A stretch of DNA of 64,000 bases, from assembly GCA_964522015.1 (NCBI GenBank), contig CAZFST010000017.1:1-64000 (forward strand), given 5' to 3'. Made by a program: the position numbers and the translations under genes. Position 1 is the first letter of the stretch; each line of letters begins with the position of its first letter. This document shows positions 43,918-51,964 of this stretch, piece by piece. A model generated the notes under the pieces. The model saw only the letters and a program-made list of their open reading frames with translations. It was not told the origin of the DNA and made no database searches. The DNA comes from QQWI01 sp964522015 (GTDB lineage Bacteria > Bacillota > Clostridia > Peptostreptococcales > Acidaminobacteraceae).

Positions 43918-43993
43918 CTCTTTGTGACTAACTCACAAGAGCAAGGTCCTTAGCGCTGTCTAATCTATACCCTTTATATTACTTGTATCACAA
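43918..43993 (-). promoter_or_regulatory. Candidate promoter and operator of the 13-gene operon
   Basis: The 321-bp gap between the amidase gene and blaI holds, on the minus strand, a -35-like TTGTGA (43993-43988) and TATAGA (43969-43964) with an 18-nt spacer. Downstream of the expected start lies the palindrome TTGTGA-N5-TCACAA (43922-43938), extended by CTC/GAG on both sides. This resembles a CRP/FNR or GntR-type site, and its position fits a repressor. No regulator gene is adjacent. Confidence 0.45.
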
Positions 43994-44077
43994 ATTCCCA
44001 AAGTTGAATTTCCAATTTGACATGGATTGATCTTTAGGTGATCCAGAGAAAGACTGTGAGAAAACCACTTTATCCTC

Positions 44078-44134
44078 TTGACACTTCAGTCTTATAGGAA
44101 TAGACTGAAGTCAGTCTAATGTCGTTAGACTGAA
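44078..44134 (+). promoter_or_regulatory. blaI promoter with overlapping operator palindromes
   Basis: TTGACA (44078-44083) and TAGACT (44101-44106) are 17 nt apart. Three overlapping inverted repeats share the half-site TCAGTCT/AGACTGA: CTTCAGTCT...AGACTGAAG across the spacer, AGACTGA-AG-TCAGTCT over the -10, and TCAGTCTAA-N5-TTAGACTGA just after. This fits autorepression by BlaI. Confidence 0.75.
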
Positions 44135-44146
44135 AGGAGTCTTGAC

Positions 44147-44509
44147 ATGGCTAACTATAAACTTGGCGAAAAGGAACAACGATTTGCTGATTTGATTTGG
44201 GAACACCAACCAATTCATTCCCGTGACCTTGTACACTTGTGTATTGAAGCATTTGACTGGAAACGAACAACAACCTATACCATGCTCAAACGTTTATGCG
44301 ACCGAGGCTTATTTCAAAATAGTCAAGGAATGGTCACTGCCTTAATGTCCAAAAATGAATTTGGCGCTGCACAAGGGGATCAATTTCTTAAAGAATCTTT
44401 CAATGGCTCCCTGCCTCAGTTTATAGCCGCATTTACCCACCATAAAAAGTTAAGCAAAAATGAAATTCTTGAAATCGAAGCTCTGATTAGCCTACATAAG
44501 GAGGATTAA
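44147..44509 (+). CDS. BlaI/MecI family transcriptional repressor
   Basis: This winged-helix repressor of 120 residues has the recognition region RTTTYTMLKRLCDRGLFQNSQG near residue 43 and a C-terminal dimerisation helix set ending in KNEILEIEALI. BlaI-type repressors are inactivated by cleavage by the partner sensor BlaR1, which follows here after two bases. AAAGGAG precedes the ATG. The palindromes at its promoter suggest autoregulation. No beta-lactamase gene or PBP gene is nearby, so the target beyond this pair is unknown. Confidence 0.9.
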   Translation: MANYKLGEKEQRFADLIWEHQPIHSRDLVHLCIEAFDWKRTTTYTMLKRLCDRGLFQNSQGMVTALMSKNEFGAAQGDQFLKESFNGSLPQFIAAFTHHKKLSKNEILEIEALISLHKED

Positions 44510-44511
44510 CT

Positions 44512-46203
44512 GTGTTAGAACTTTTATTTTTACAGATTCTCAATATGAGTTTTAATGGCAGTGTGGTCATTGTGTTGGTACTTCTTTTAAGATTAGTGCT
44601 AAAAAAGGCCCCTAAGATTTTTTCGTACGGCTTGTGGGCTGTGGTGTTATGCCGCTTGATTTTGCCATTCTCATTTGAAAGTATTTTCAGCCTTTTCCCA
44701 ACAAGAATCAACCCGATTGTACCTGAAATCATCTATTCCAGAGCGCCAACCATCGATACGGGCATTAATTCCCTGAACACCTTGGTAAATGCTATTTTAC
44801 CCTCTATTGAACCAACAACGATAGCCAGTGTCAATCCTCTTCAAATAGGGGTGTTTCTTGGTACTATCCTATGGCTAACTGGCATGGCCATTTTATTGTT
44901 TAACAGTCTAGTCGCCTATTTAAAGTTAAAAAAACAGCTTAAAAACGCGGTCCATCAAGGGGATCATATCTACGTTTTAGAATCACTTAGCACACCATTT
45001 GTGATGGGTATCATTCAACCAAGGATTTATTTGCCACAATCATTAACAGAAAAAGAAATACCCTTTATTTTGCTCCATGAGCAAACCCACATTAGACGGT
45101 TTGACCCCCTGATCAAAATAATCGCTTTTTTAGTCCTTTGCCTTCACTGGTTTAATCCTTTGGTCTGGATTGGTTTTTTCTCTTACAGCAAAGACATGGA
45201 AATGTCTTGCGACGAAGCCGTTATAAAACAACTTGGTAAACAGGTGAAAACGGATTACTCGAACTCTTTATTATCCTTAGCGACTGGACAATCAATGATT
45301 AATGCAACCCCACTAGCTTTTGGAGAAGGTCCAACTAAAAGCAGAATCAAAAATATTCTAACGTATCAGTCACCACGGTTCTGGACGGCTGCTTTAGTCA
45401 CACTTGCCGTGGTGGTCATTGGACTTGGTCTGATTTCAAATCCAATCACAGAGCAAATTCCCATCGGTGAAATCCCTGTAAAAATCACTTCCCCCACTGA
45501 CCTATGGGAGGCGCACACTCCCTACGTCGGTGACAATTCAGGGGTTGGGAACCTACTGAATCTAATGGTGATGCCCGAAAATCTGAAACATCGGAGCTTT
45601 AAACTCTATACCAGTGGCAGTCAACGGGGATTGGAATGGCTATTAGATAACACTGACAATGCTGATTATGACGAAGTTCTATTGCAGCGAACAGCTCTAT
45701 TACTGTTTGCAACCATTGAAAATCTAGAAGATTTTTATGTCACTATTTACACCACTACCGGGGAGGCTTCAAATTTATATTATGACATCCCTTGGGCAAA
45801 TGAAATTTTAGGCGCGCCTGTAAAGAGTTACGGAGAAAGTTCTGAAAAGTTAGCACTGTTGGTTGATCTGATTCCATCTAAAATCCCGATTGCCACCTAT
45901 AGCATTGAAAAAATCAGACAAAACGGCGTGGTGGTCCAGAAGGTTGACCTTAAATCACCAGGGATTGCAAAGAAAATTTTGATGGATGGCTACGTCAAAT
46001 CCACAACATTTGAAGGTAAGGCAATTACCACACTTCCAGAGTATTATAAGATTCAACAAGTCTTTCAGTACTCAAACGAAGCCAATGACTACTACGCCTA
46101 TACCTTAACAGATGGTACCCCCGTCTTACAATTTGCGAAAGACAATAGGTACGTCATTATTTCTAAGGCACTTTATAATGAAATGATAAAGCTTTTCAAG
46201 TAA
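44512..46203 (+). CDS. BlaR1-like M56 metalloprotease sensor with DUF4825 domain
   Basis: This is a membrane-embedded zinc protease of 563 residues. Helices lie near 5-25, 35-55 and 110-135; the protease motif HEQTH is at 189-193, with the downstream ligand block MEMSCDEAVIKQLG, and another helix lies near 295. Instead of a penicillin-binding sensor, the extracellular C-terminus carries a DUF4825-like domain (HTPYVGDNSGVGNLLNLM, near residue 340). So it likely senses something other than beta-lactams. It starts with GTG two bases after blaI, preceded by AAGGAGG. It is presumed to cleave the BlaI-type repressor when activated. Confidence 0.9.
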   Translation: MLELLFLQILNMSFNGSVVIVLVLLLRLVLKKAPKIFSYGLWAVVLCRLILPFSFESIFSLFPTRINPIVPEIIYSRAPTIDTGINSLNTLVNAILPSIEPTTIASVNPLQIGVFLGTILWLTGMAILLFNSLVAYLKLKKQLKNAVHQGDHIYVLESLSTPFVMGIIQPRIYLPQSLTEKEIPFILLHEQTHIRRFDPLIKIIAFLVLCLHWFNPLVWIGFFSYSKDMEMSCDEAVIKQLGKQVKTDYSNSLLSLATGQSMINATPLAFGEGPTKSRIKNILTYQSPRFWTAALVTLAVVVIGLGLISNPITEQIPIGEIPVKITSPTDLWEAHTPYVGDNSGVGNLLNLMVMPENLKHRSFKLYTSGSQRGLEWLLDNTDNADYDEVLLQRTALLLFATIENLEDFYVTIYTTTGEASNLYYDIPWANEILGAPVKSYGESSEKLALLVDLIPSKIPIATYSIEKIRQNGVVVQKVDLKSPGIAKKILMDGYVKSTTFEGKAITTLPEYYKIQQVFQYSNEANDYYAYTLTDGTPVLQFAKDNRYVIISKALYNEMIKLFK

Positions 46204-46239
46204 TTGCAAATACAAAAATTTTCAGACTAGAAGATATTA

Positions 46240-46277
46240 GCAAAGAGACAGGGCTAGGTGGCGCTCTGTCTCTTTGC
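46240..46277 (+). terminator. Hairpin terminator after blaR1-like gene
   Basis: Arms GCAAAGAGACAG and CTGTCTCTTTGC form a 12-bp perfect stem with a 14-nt loop, followed by TTTTG, 37 bp past the stop. Confidence 0.85.
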
Positions 46278-46342
46278 TTTTGTACAAAAGATTCTTTTGG
46301 TGGCATAAATCCTCTCAAGCTCTACTTTCCGCCATATTTCAA

Positions 46343-46394
46343 AATTAGTTGACATCACAACTAATTTTCAGTAATATAGTTGCATAGACAACTA
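46343..46394 (+). promoter_or_regulatory. marR promoter with two MarR-type operators
   Basis: TTGACA (46349-46354) and TAATAT (46372-46377) are spaced 17 nt. Two palindromes share the half-site TAGTTG-N6-CAACTA. The first (46343-46366) has 9-bp arms AATTAGTTG/CAACTAATT across the -35; the second (46377-46394) follows the -10. Matching sites in this position indicate repression by the MarR protein encoded next. Confidence 0.85.
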
Positions 46395-46437
46395 ATCTCT
46401 TGCATCGTTTTATTGCTACTATCCTTCGAGGTGACTT

Positions 46438-46986
46438 ATGTGTGATAACAATCAAGCTTCCAATCCCCCTCTTAATTTAGGGCGTAGTATTGCAATCCTT
46501 TCAAGATACAGTCGGTGGTTTATGGATCAAAAGATGACTGCCTACGACTTTGGCAGTGGCCAACACGGCTTTATTTTCTATCTTTATGATCATAATGGCG
46601 CCAGTCAAGATGAAATAAGTAAGGCACTTGAACTGGATAAAGCCACCACCGCCAGAGCCATTCAAAAGCTTGAAGACAATGGCTATGTCACCCGTAAAAC
46701 CAGCGAAAAAGACAAGCGTATCAACAACGTCTTTTTAACCGAAAAAGCCTATGCCATTCAACAGGAAATCAGACAGTTTTCTGCAGAGTGGACCACTGTT
46801 TTAACCCATGATATGACACCAGATGAGCTCTCTCAACTCTCAACCCTAATGGCTAAATTGACTGAGAATGCACATAACACAAAAACCAAACTAACAAATA
46901 AAACGACCAAGAAAGGCAACACCCAATCAGTGTTGGACATCAACACACAATCAGTGTTGTACGGCAAAGAACATAACGAAAAATAA
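46438..46986 (+). CDS. MarR family transcriptional regulator
   Basis: This winged-helix repressor of 182 residues has the helix-turn-helix ASQDEISKALELDKATTARA (about 57-76) and the wing DNGYVTRKTSEKDKRINNVFL. The early ILSRYSRWFMDQKM segment is typical of MarR proteins linked to MATE pumps. The usual domain ends near residue 145. The remaining tail is Lys/Thr-rich and ends in a duplicated NTQSVL stretch from a 24-bp DNA repeat. GAGGTGACTT precedes the ATG. Two operators at its promoter point to control of itself and the efflux gene after it. Confidence 0.92.
   Translation: MCDNNQASNPPLNLGRSIAILSRYSRWFMDQKMTAYDFGSGQHGFIFYLYDHNGASQDEISKALELDKATTARAIQKLEDNGYVTRKTSEKDKRINNVFLTEKAYAIQQEIRQFSAEWTTVLTHDMTPDELSQLSTLMAKLTENAHNTKTKLTNKTTKKGNTQSVLDINTQSVLYGKEHNEK
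46918..46965. repeat. 24-bp tandem duplication at the marR 3' end
   Basis: AACACCCAATCAGTGTTG (46918) recurs as AACACACAATCAGTGTTG (46942), period 24. It doubles the peptide NTQSVL in the MarR tail, 20 bp before its stop. Each unit is itself a partial palindrome (AACAC...GTGTT). Confidence 0.85.
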
Positions 46987-47053
46987 CAACTCTTTAAGAA
47001 CTGAAAGCATTGGCAAATTACTCCTTAAATTTTCAATTCCAGCCATCATTGGC

Positions 47054-48334
47054 ATGATGGTCAACGCCCTTTACAATGTAGTGGATCGAATCTACATCGG
47101 TTGGGTCAGTCCTTTGGCCATGACCGGTATTGGGCTTAACTTACCCTTTATGACATTGATGATGGGATTCGGCATGCTTGTCGGCATTGGCGCAGGGACC
47201 AATATTTCTCTGCGATTAGGACAGGGAAAAAAAGACGAAGCGGAAAAAGTCTTAGGCAATGCAGTTACCCTTCTGGTCATCATCATGACAGCAATTATGA
47301 TCCTTGGGTTGATCTATAAGATACCCCTGCTCTATCTATTTGGTGCCAGTGCAGCAACCATTGATTATGCTGATCAATATATCACCATCATCCTTTTAGG
47401 TTCTATCTTTCAAGGGGTTGGATTTGGTATCAACAACATCATTCGCGCAGAGGGCAGTCCTAAAATAGCCATGTATACCATGCTTATTGGGGCAGTCATC
47501 AATATCATTCTAGACCCTATTCTGATTTTCACTTTTGACATGGGCATAGCCGGAGCAGCCTATGCAACCGTCTTCTCACAGCTGGTCTCAATGATCTGGG
47601 TCCTCTATCACTTCACATCCGACAAAAGCATGCTCAAACTTAAGTGGCAAAATCTTAAACTTCAAAAGCCACTGGTCATCGGTATCTTAGCCATTGGCAT
47701 CTCACCTTTTTCAATGCAAGTGGCAGCCAGTATCGTCAGCGTCCTTTCAAACACAGCCCTAAAAGCCACCGGTGGTGACCTGGCCATTGGTGCCATGACC
47801 ATCATCAATGCAGTGGCCATCTTCTTTCTAATGCCAATCTTTGGCCTTAACCAAGGGACGCAGCCCATCATTGGTTTTAATTACGGCGCTAAGGCTTACG
47901 ACCGTGTCAAAGAAGCTCTAAAACTGGCCATCATCGCTGCAACAGCCATTTGTATGTTTGGATTTGTGTTGACACAGTTCTTTACCGTGTACTTAATCCG
48001 CATCTTCAATAACGACCCCGAGCTAATGAAATACGCTGTCACCGGCATGCGCATTTTTTTATGTATGCTTCCATTTATCGGCTTCCAAATCATCAGCGCC
48101 AATTACTTTCAAGCAACTGGCAAAGCCTCAAAAGCCATTTTTCTCAGCATGCTTCGCCAAGTGATTGTCCTTATACCAATGCTCCTAATCCTGCCACCAC
48201 TCTTTGGCATCAATGGGGTATGGGTCGCAGGCCCCATAGCGGACTTCTCCGCATCCGTCCTCACAGCAATATTCTTATTTAGAGAAATGAAGCATCTGGA
48301 CACCTCCCATGCAAAAGAACTTTTGGAAGGTTAA
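47054..48334 (+). CDS. MATE family efflux transporter
   Basis: This is a multidrug/toxin cation antiporter. Twelve helices are expected; family blocks seen are MMVNALYNVVDRIYIGW, PFMTLMMGFGMLVGIGAGTNISLRLGQGK, EGSPKIAMYTMLIGAVINIILDP and GLNQGTQPIIGFNYGA. The first ATG is at 47054. Upstream, in the same frame and without a stop back to 46895, the sequence encodes SLRTESIGKLLLKFSIPAIIG, which is the normal MATE N-terminus. No ATG, GTG or TTG is found in that stretch, so the true start is non-standard or the frame is entered from marR. It is co-transcribed with marR. Confidence 0.9.
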   Translation: MMVNALYNVVDRIYIGWVSPLAMTGIGLNLPFMTLMMGFGMLVGIGAGTNISLRLGQGKKDEAEKVLGNAVTLLVIIMTAIMILGLIYKIPLLYLFGASAATIDYADQYITIILLGSIFQGVGFGINNIIRAEGSPKIAMYTMLIGAVINIILDPILIFTFDMGIAGAAYATVFSQLVSMIWVLYHFTSDKSMLKLKWQNLKLQKPLVIGILAIGISPFSMQVAASIVSVLSNTALKATGGDLAIGAMTIINAVAIFFLMPIFGLNQGTQPIIGFNYGAKAYDRVKEALKLAIIAATAICMFGFVLTQFFTVYLIRIFNNDPELMKYAVTGMRIFLCMLPFIGFQIISANYFQATGKASKAIFLSMLRQVIVLIPMLLILPPLFGINGVWVAGPIADFSASVLTAIFLFREMKHLDTSHAKELLEG

Positions 48335-48378
48335 TATGAATTTTTAAACATATCATATAACTTGCTTTTATAAGCACA

Positions 48379-48415
48379 AAAAAGACAGGGTGTCGATTGC
48401 TCCCTGTCTTTTTTT
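48379..48415 (+). terminator. Hairpin terminator after the MATE gene
   Basis: Arms AAAAAGACAGGG (48379-48390) and CCCTGTCTTTTTTT (48402-48415), with an 11-nt loop and T-run on both strands. It can also serve the convergent HAD gene. Confidence 0.85.
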
Positions 48416-48445
48416 GCTATTACTATCATTATCATTGAATTGTTT

Positions 48446-49009
48446 CTATTCGGGTTGGATGTCTTGCTTCAGAATCCACATGGCCGCTTCATAAATATCA
48501 GATGCAACAAAGTCGGGTTCTGTCATATCCCATGTAGATCGATACTCATTTAGACTGCCTTCACCAACTCCAGTGAGTACCAATATTTTTCTAATGCCAA
48601 GATTGTGTGCTAACAACATATCCGACATGCCCATATCACCAACCATAAAACAATGGTCCTTATTGATGGCTTCCTTCAAATTTGCATTTTCAAATAGTCC
48701 TGTATTGGGCTTTTTGCATTGACAATTTTCAGCACTGGTATGAGGGCAACAATAGAATTCTAATTGGCTTATGCCGTTTGCTTTGGCTGCCGTTACGATG
48801 TTTTCTTTATGTAATTCAAAAATCTCATTTGTTATAAAGCCTTTTGAAATGCGACTTTGATTTGTTAATACGATTAATCGACAGTCGCGATTTGATAATG
48901 CTTTCAGAGCGTTTATCGCTCTTGGGAAAAATTCAAAACTTGTAATGTCACCCATTGGATCCCCACCTAAAGTGCCTTGCAAGTCCATAAGAATAGTTCT
49001 TCTTTGCAT
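48446..49009 (-). CDS. HAD-IIIA (GmhB-like) phosphatase with altered motif I
   Basis: The 187 residues follow the histidinol-phosphatase/GmhB subgroup of HAD phosphatases: motif II in LIVLTNQS, the zinc-loop pattern CCPHTSAENCQCKKP and motif III/IV in CFMVGDMGMSDMLLA. Motif I, normally DxDGT, reads DLQGT (residues 9-13, codon CAA). The second Asp, which acts as general acid/base, is therefore Gln. The protein may be a slow phosphatase, a different phosphotransferase or a binding protein. A short spacer separates it from the lipoprotein gene upstream, probably one operon. Confidence 0.85.
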   Translation of the reverse strand: MQRRTILMDLQGTLGGDPMGDITSFEFFPRAINALKALSNRDCRLIVLTNQSRISKGFITNEIFELHKENIVTAAKANGISQLEFYCCPHTSAENCQCKKPNTGLFENANLKEAINKDHCFMVGDMGMSDMLLAHNLGIRKILVLTGVGEGSLNEYRSTWDMTEPDFVASDIYEAAMWILKQDIQPE

Positions 49010-49025
49010 TTTGATTTAATCCTTT

Positions 49026-49499
49026 CTAATTTGTATACTTAAACTCTTCTTTAACCCTAATCACCTTACCATCCCGCACTTCAATGAAATAGGGGATTTT
49101 TTGCTCAAAAAGCGGTATAGCATTCAGATTATAACCACTTATATGCTTTAAAAATTCCTCTTTCTTCGTGGTTTGGTAAACTCGATCACCCTCTGATTCC
49201 TTGACAAAATCAAGATTCACATCGGTGAATACATATTCTACCTGATCTGCAAATCCGTAAACCACCACTTCTTGCAGCTCATTAATAATGACATAACCAT
49301 TGGGCATATCGCCATCAACCAAATTTAGGGCCTTAACTCGCTCCTTATTCTCTGCTTCAACAATCTCCACGGGATCAAAATGTAAGGCCTGATCTTTAAT
49401 GACCATATAACCCGTTAAGGTTTCCACTTTCTCAACTGAACAACTCACTAAAGCCAATACGCATAACGCCATGCCCACCACAAAACCTAATTTTTTCAT
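49026..49499 (-). CDS. Putative lipoprotein of unknown function
   Basis: This 157-residue exported protein has a signal peptide of 17 hydrophobic residues ending in the lipobox LVSC, so it is probably lipid-anchored. The rest is acidic and beta-rich, without recognised motifs. The ATG at 49499 is chosen since AAGGAGC precedes it. It lies between GrpB-like and HAD genes, same strand, 27 bp from the former. No function can be suggested. Confidence 0.65.
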   Translation of the reverse strand: MKKLGFVVGMALCVLALVSCSVEKVETLTGYMVIKDQALHFDPVEIVEAENKERVKALNLVDGDMPNGYVIINELQEVVVYGFADQVEYVFTDVNLDFVKESEGDRVYQTTKKEEFLKHISGYNLNAIPLFEQKIPYFIEVRDGKVIRVKEEFKYTN

Positions 49500-49526
49500 G
49501 ACGTGCTCCTTCCGACCCAGATACAC

Positions 49527-50105
49527 TCAGATACATCCTATTTTCGAAACCGAACATGCATAATAACCCTTCGCTTTCTCCATAATTGACATCACGCACT
49601 CATATTTTGCATCCACGTACTCCCACGGACTATGACGGAATTTTATGGCCGCTTCCACTTTTACTTTCTCATATTCTTCAAATGCCTCATTATTGATGCG
49701 CAAAAAGTCTCTAAACATCAGCTCATCACCTACATGTTGATTGCCCTCCTGATAAACATGGATATGATGGGTGTGATTGCCTGATCGATCCGGATTTAAC
49801 TTTACAAAATACCGTCTTTCTGCAATGCCATTTTCACCTCTTACACTGTATTCATTGCTTTCCATAACACTGTTGTAGGCATCCACTTTAGAAATATCAT
49901 CTACAACAACCATTATATCAATGATTGGTTTTGCACTAATCCCCTCAATGGATGTGGATCCAAAGTGTTGGATATCATGAATTATCTCACCAAAAATATT
50001 CAGAAGAATTCCTTTCTCCTTCTCATAAATCTCCGGCCAAGTCTTATCATATGGAACAACTACCATCTCTCTAGCCATATAAACCACCCCATCCAATTTC
50101 ATCAC
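49527..50105 (-). CDS. GrpB family (UPF0157) nucleotidyltransferase-like protein
   Basis: This protein shows the GrpB/UPF0157 pattern: VVPYDKTWPEIYEKEK at the start, IQHFGSTSIEGISAKPIIDIMVVV (the nucleotidyltransferase-fold GSTS and DID-like acids) and YFVKLNPDRSGNHTHHIHV, ending with a block about YECVMSIMEKA. The frame opens with GTG at 50105, overlapping the gene upstream by four bases. An ATG at 50078 with GGGGTGG before it is another possible start. The family is related to nucleotidyltransferases; in some members a role in CoA or dephospho-CoA metabolism has been discussed. Here it follows an aminoglycoside nucleotidyltransferase-like gene. Confidence 0.88.
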   Translation of the reverse strand: MMKLDGVVYMAREMVVVPYDKTWPEIYEKEKGILLNIFGEIIHDIQHFGSTSIEGISAKPIIDIMVVVDDISKVDAYNSVMESNEYSVRGENGIAERRYFVKLNPDRSGNHTHHIHVYQEGNQHVGDELMFRDFLRINNEAFEEYEKVKVEAAIKFRHSPWEYVDAKYECVMSIMEKAKGYYACSVSKIGCI

Positions 50106-50878
50106 GATCGATCATAAACATCTCGAATCAAATCCTTAATTAATACATCGCATTGGTAACCTGTCATCGTAGCTCCACCGTGCACATTGAGCACCAAATT
50201 CTTATACTTCGCATCAATACTGCTACAAGCCCATTCCCAAGCCACAACTTTAGAAACCATCCGGCCAAACTCAATCATATATAGGGCTCTGCACATTGTC
50301 ACTACTGCATAAGCCCTGTAATGTGGCTCAAATACATACGCCCCTTCTGTCAATGGCATCCACGAGTTTTCAAGTAACTTATGAGTCGCCTCTCGAAGAA
50401 TCCCTTCACTTATTTCAGGAATAAACGCTTTTAGATCTTCCCCATCAACCCGCAAACCATATTCTCGGAGAATATAAAGTTCCAGGGTCCATTCGTGTCC
50501 ATACAAGGCCGGTTTCAAGGTACCATCGTTATAATACGGCCTTAATGTTTGGGGTGGGCTGTGGTTACTTAACCAATCCAGGTCTACATATGAGCCTTCC
50601 AACCGATCAGCCCAATGGTCACTTCTTTCTTTAAATTTCTGATGCATTAGGACTAGGTTCACAAAGTCATTTTCGCTGAGCGCCTCTGAAACAACCACCA
50701 TGAAATCAATGTCGCTGGTATGAATATCAAAATCGCCGAGGGCTAAGGACCCATGAATGTACATGGAAGCATACTTTTCCCCCAGTATTTTTTTTACAAG
50801 TTGCTGGAACATCACGATTTCATTATGGCACTCTGTAATTAGTTTCCATTGATTTTGGAGAATCCACTTATATGTCAA
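50102..50878 (-). CDS. Nucleotidyltransferase with DUF4111-like domain
   Basis: The 258 residues resemble ANT(9)/ANT(3'')-type aminoglycoside adenylyltransferases. The catalytic motif GSLALGDFDIHTSDIDFMVV (residues 43-62) holds the G-S and D-x-D elements. A helical DUF4111-like region follows (ALYGHEWTLELYILREYGL, near 125). Such enzymes inactivate streptomycin or spectinomycin by AMP transfer, but many relatives have no resistance role. It overlaps the GNAT gene by 11 bp and the GrpB gene by 4 bp, so the three genes are translated as a unit. Confidence 0.85.
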   Translation of the reverse strand: MTYKWILQNQWKLITECHNEIVMFQQLVKKILGEKYASMYIHGSLALGDFDIHTSDIDFMVVVSEALSENDFVNLVLMHQKFKERSDHWADRLEGSYVDLDWLSNHSPPQTLRPYYNDGTLKPALYGHEWTLELYILREYGLRVDGEDLKAFIPEISEGILREATHKLLENSWMPLTEGAYVFEPHYRAYAVVTMCRALYMIEFGRMVSKVVAWEWACSSIDAKYKNLVLNVHGGATMTGYQCDVLIKDLIRDVYDRS

Positions 50879-51323
50879 TCCAAATACCTTCGTCTTTGAT
50901 TTTTGAATTTTCTAGTGAGCGATAGAATCTTTGTGCTGGCTCATCCGATGCTATTAAGGCAATCAAGGTATCAACCCCGCAATCTCTTAACGCCTGTTTA
51001 AGAGATGCCATCATAATTTGGGCCACACCATAATGACGGTAACTTTTAATGACACAAATCCAATCTAAATATGCTTTGAGAGAGCCATCAAAACGACTGG
51101 CAATCATGGTTGAGTCAATCCGCCCAACCACTTTGGCGTCGACGTAGGCTAGCAGCGAAATTGAGCGGTCAAACTCGGGTAAATCAAAGCTGTTGGTGAC
51201 CTTTGAAATATAATTTTCATCAATGGGCCAACCCCAGATGCTCTCTTCTTTTCGCAAGTTCAGCTCAAATTGAATGACATCGTCAATCTTTTCTTTTGTG
51301 AAGGGTTTAATCTCAATTTTCAT
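50868..51323 (-). CDS. GNAT family N-acetyltransferase
   Basis: This acetyl-CoA dependent transferase of 151 residues has the fold's motif A, YLDWICVIKSYRHYGVAQIMMASL, with the pyrophosphate loop RxxGxA (RHYGVA, about residue 95), and motif B in ALIASDEPAQRFYRSL. The substrate may be a small molecule or a protein N-terminus. It heads a tightly overlapped set with a nucleotidyltransferase and GrpB. The start lacks an ideal ribosome binding site but has GAGGTGCC upstream. Confidence 0.9.
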   Translation of the reverse strand: MKIEIKPFTKEKIDDVIQFELNLRKEESIWGWPIDENYISKVTNSFDLPEFDRSISLLAYVDAKVVGRIDSTMIASRFDGSLKAYLDWICVIKSYRHYGVAQIMMASLKQALRDCGVDTLIALIASDEPAQRFYRSLENSKIKDEGIWIDI

Positions 51324-51346
51324 GTTGGCACCTCGGGCATATTGAA

Positions 51347-51904
51347 TTATTCGTATCGCAATAAGCTACTGCTTAAGGCGGTTAATAGGAATTGATAGTG
51401 GGTTTCGTATGGGACCAAGAGGGGGGATTTTGATTGCACCATGGTTTCAAATTCAGCTAGGGTCACATAGGATACTTCCTTGACTTCATCGTCACAAAAG
51501 GTAAAAGCTTCAATTGGAATATCTGCCCTGTAAAGAAATACATCGTCTATTTCGTTTTCAAAATAGCCCTCAATGCCCCCATATTCACGGCAGGAGAAGA
51601 GGTACTTGAGTTTATCCACTTCTACCTGGATGCCCAGTTCTTCTTGTCCCTCTCGAATTACTGCTTGAAGGGATGTTTCCCCTGCCTTAATATGCCCTGA
51701 AAAAGATATGTCCAAAAAATTAAGCAACACGACATGGCAACTTCGTGTTTGAAGGAGCAGCTCGTTCCTAGAATTCATGATCCACACGCATACACCCCGG
51801 TGGATTAGTGCTCGTTTATGGACTTTGTCTTTGCACAGTGACAGTGTGGTCTTTTGACCCAGGTCATCGTATATATCAATTTTTTCAATCATCGTGCTCT
51901 CCAT
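51347..51904 (-). CDS. NUDIX hydrolase (Idi/YfcD-like)
   Basis: This NUDIX enzyme of 185 residues cleaves a nucleoside diphosphate linked to another group. The Nudix box GHIKAGETSLQAVIREGQEELG (about residues 73-94) fits the GX5EX7REUXEEXGU pattern. The long N-terminal strand part (EKIDIYDDLGQKTTLS, then HRGVCVWIMNSRNELLLQTRS) is of the Idi/YfcD type seen in many Firmicutes. It precedes the GNAT gene by 23 bp on the same strand. Confidence 0.9.
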   Translation of the reverse strand: MESTMIEKIDIYDDLGQKTTLSLCKDKVHKRALIHRGVCVWIMNSRNELLLQTRSCHVVLLNFLDISFSGHIKAGETSLQAVIREGQEELGIQVEVDKLKYLFSCREYGGIEGYFENEIDDVFLYRADIPIEAFTFCDDEVKEVSYVTLAEFETMVQSKSPLLVPYETHYQFLLTALSSSLLRYE

Positions 51905-51964
51905 TTATCACTGGCGATTATTTCTCTCAGGTATTCAATTAATCTTCCAAATTGAAACCTCTAT

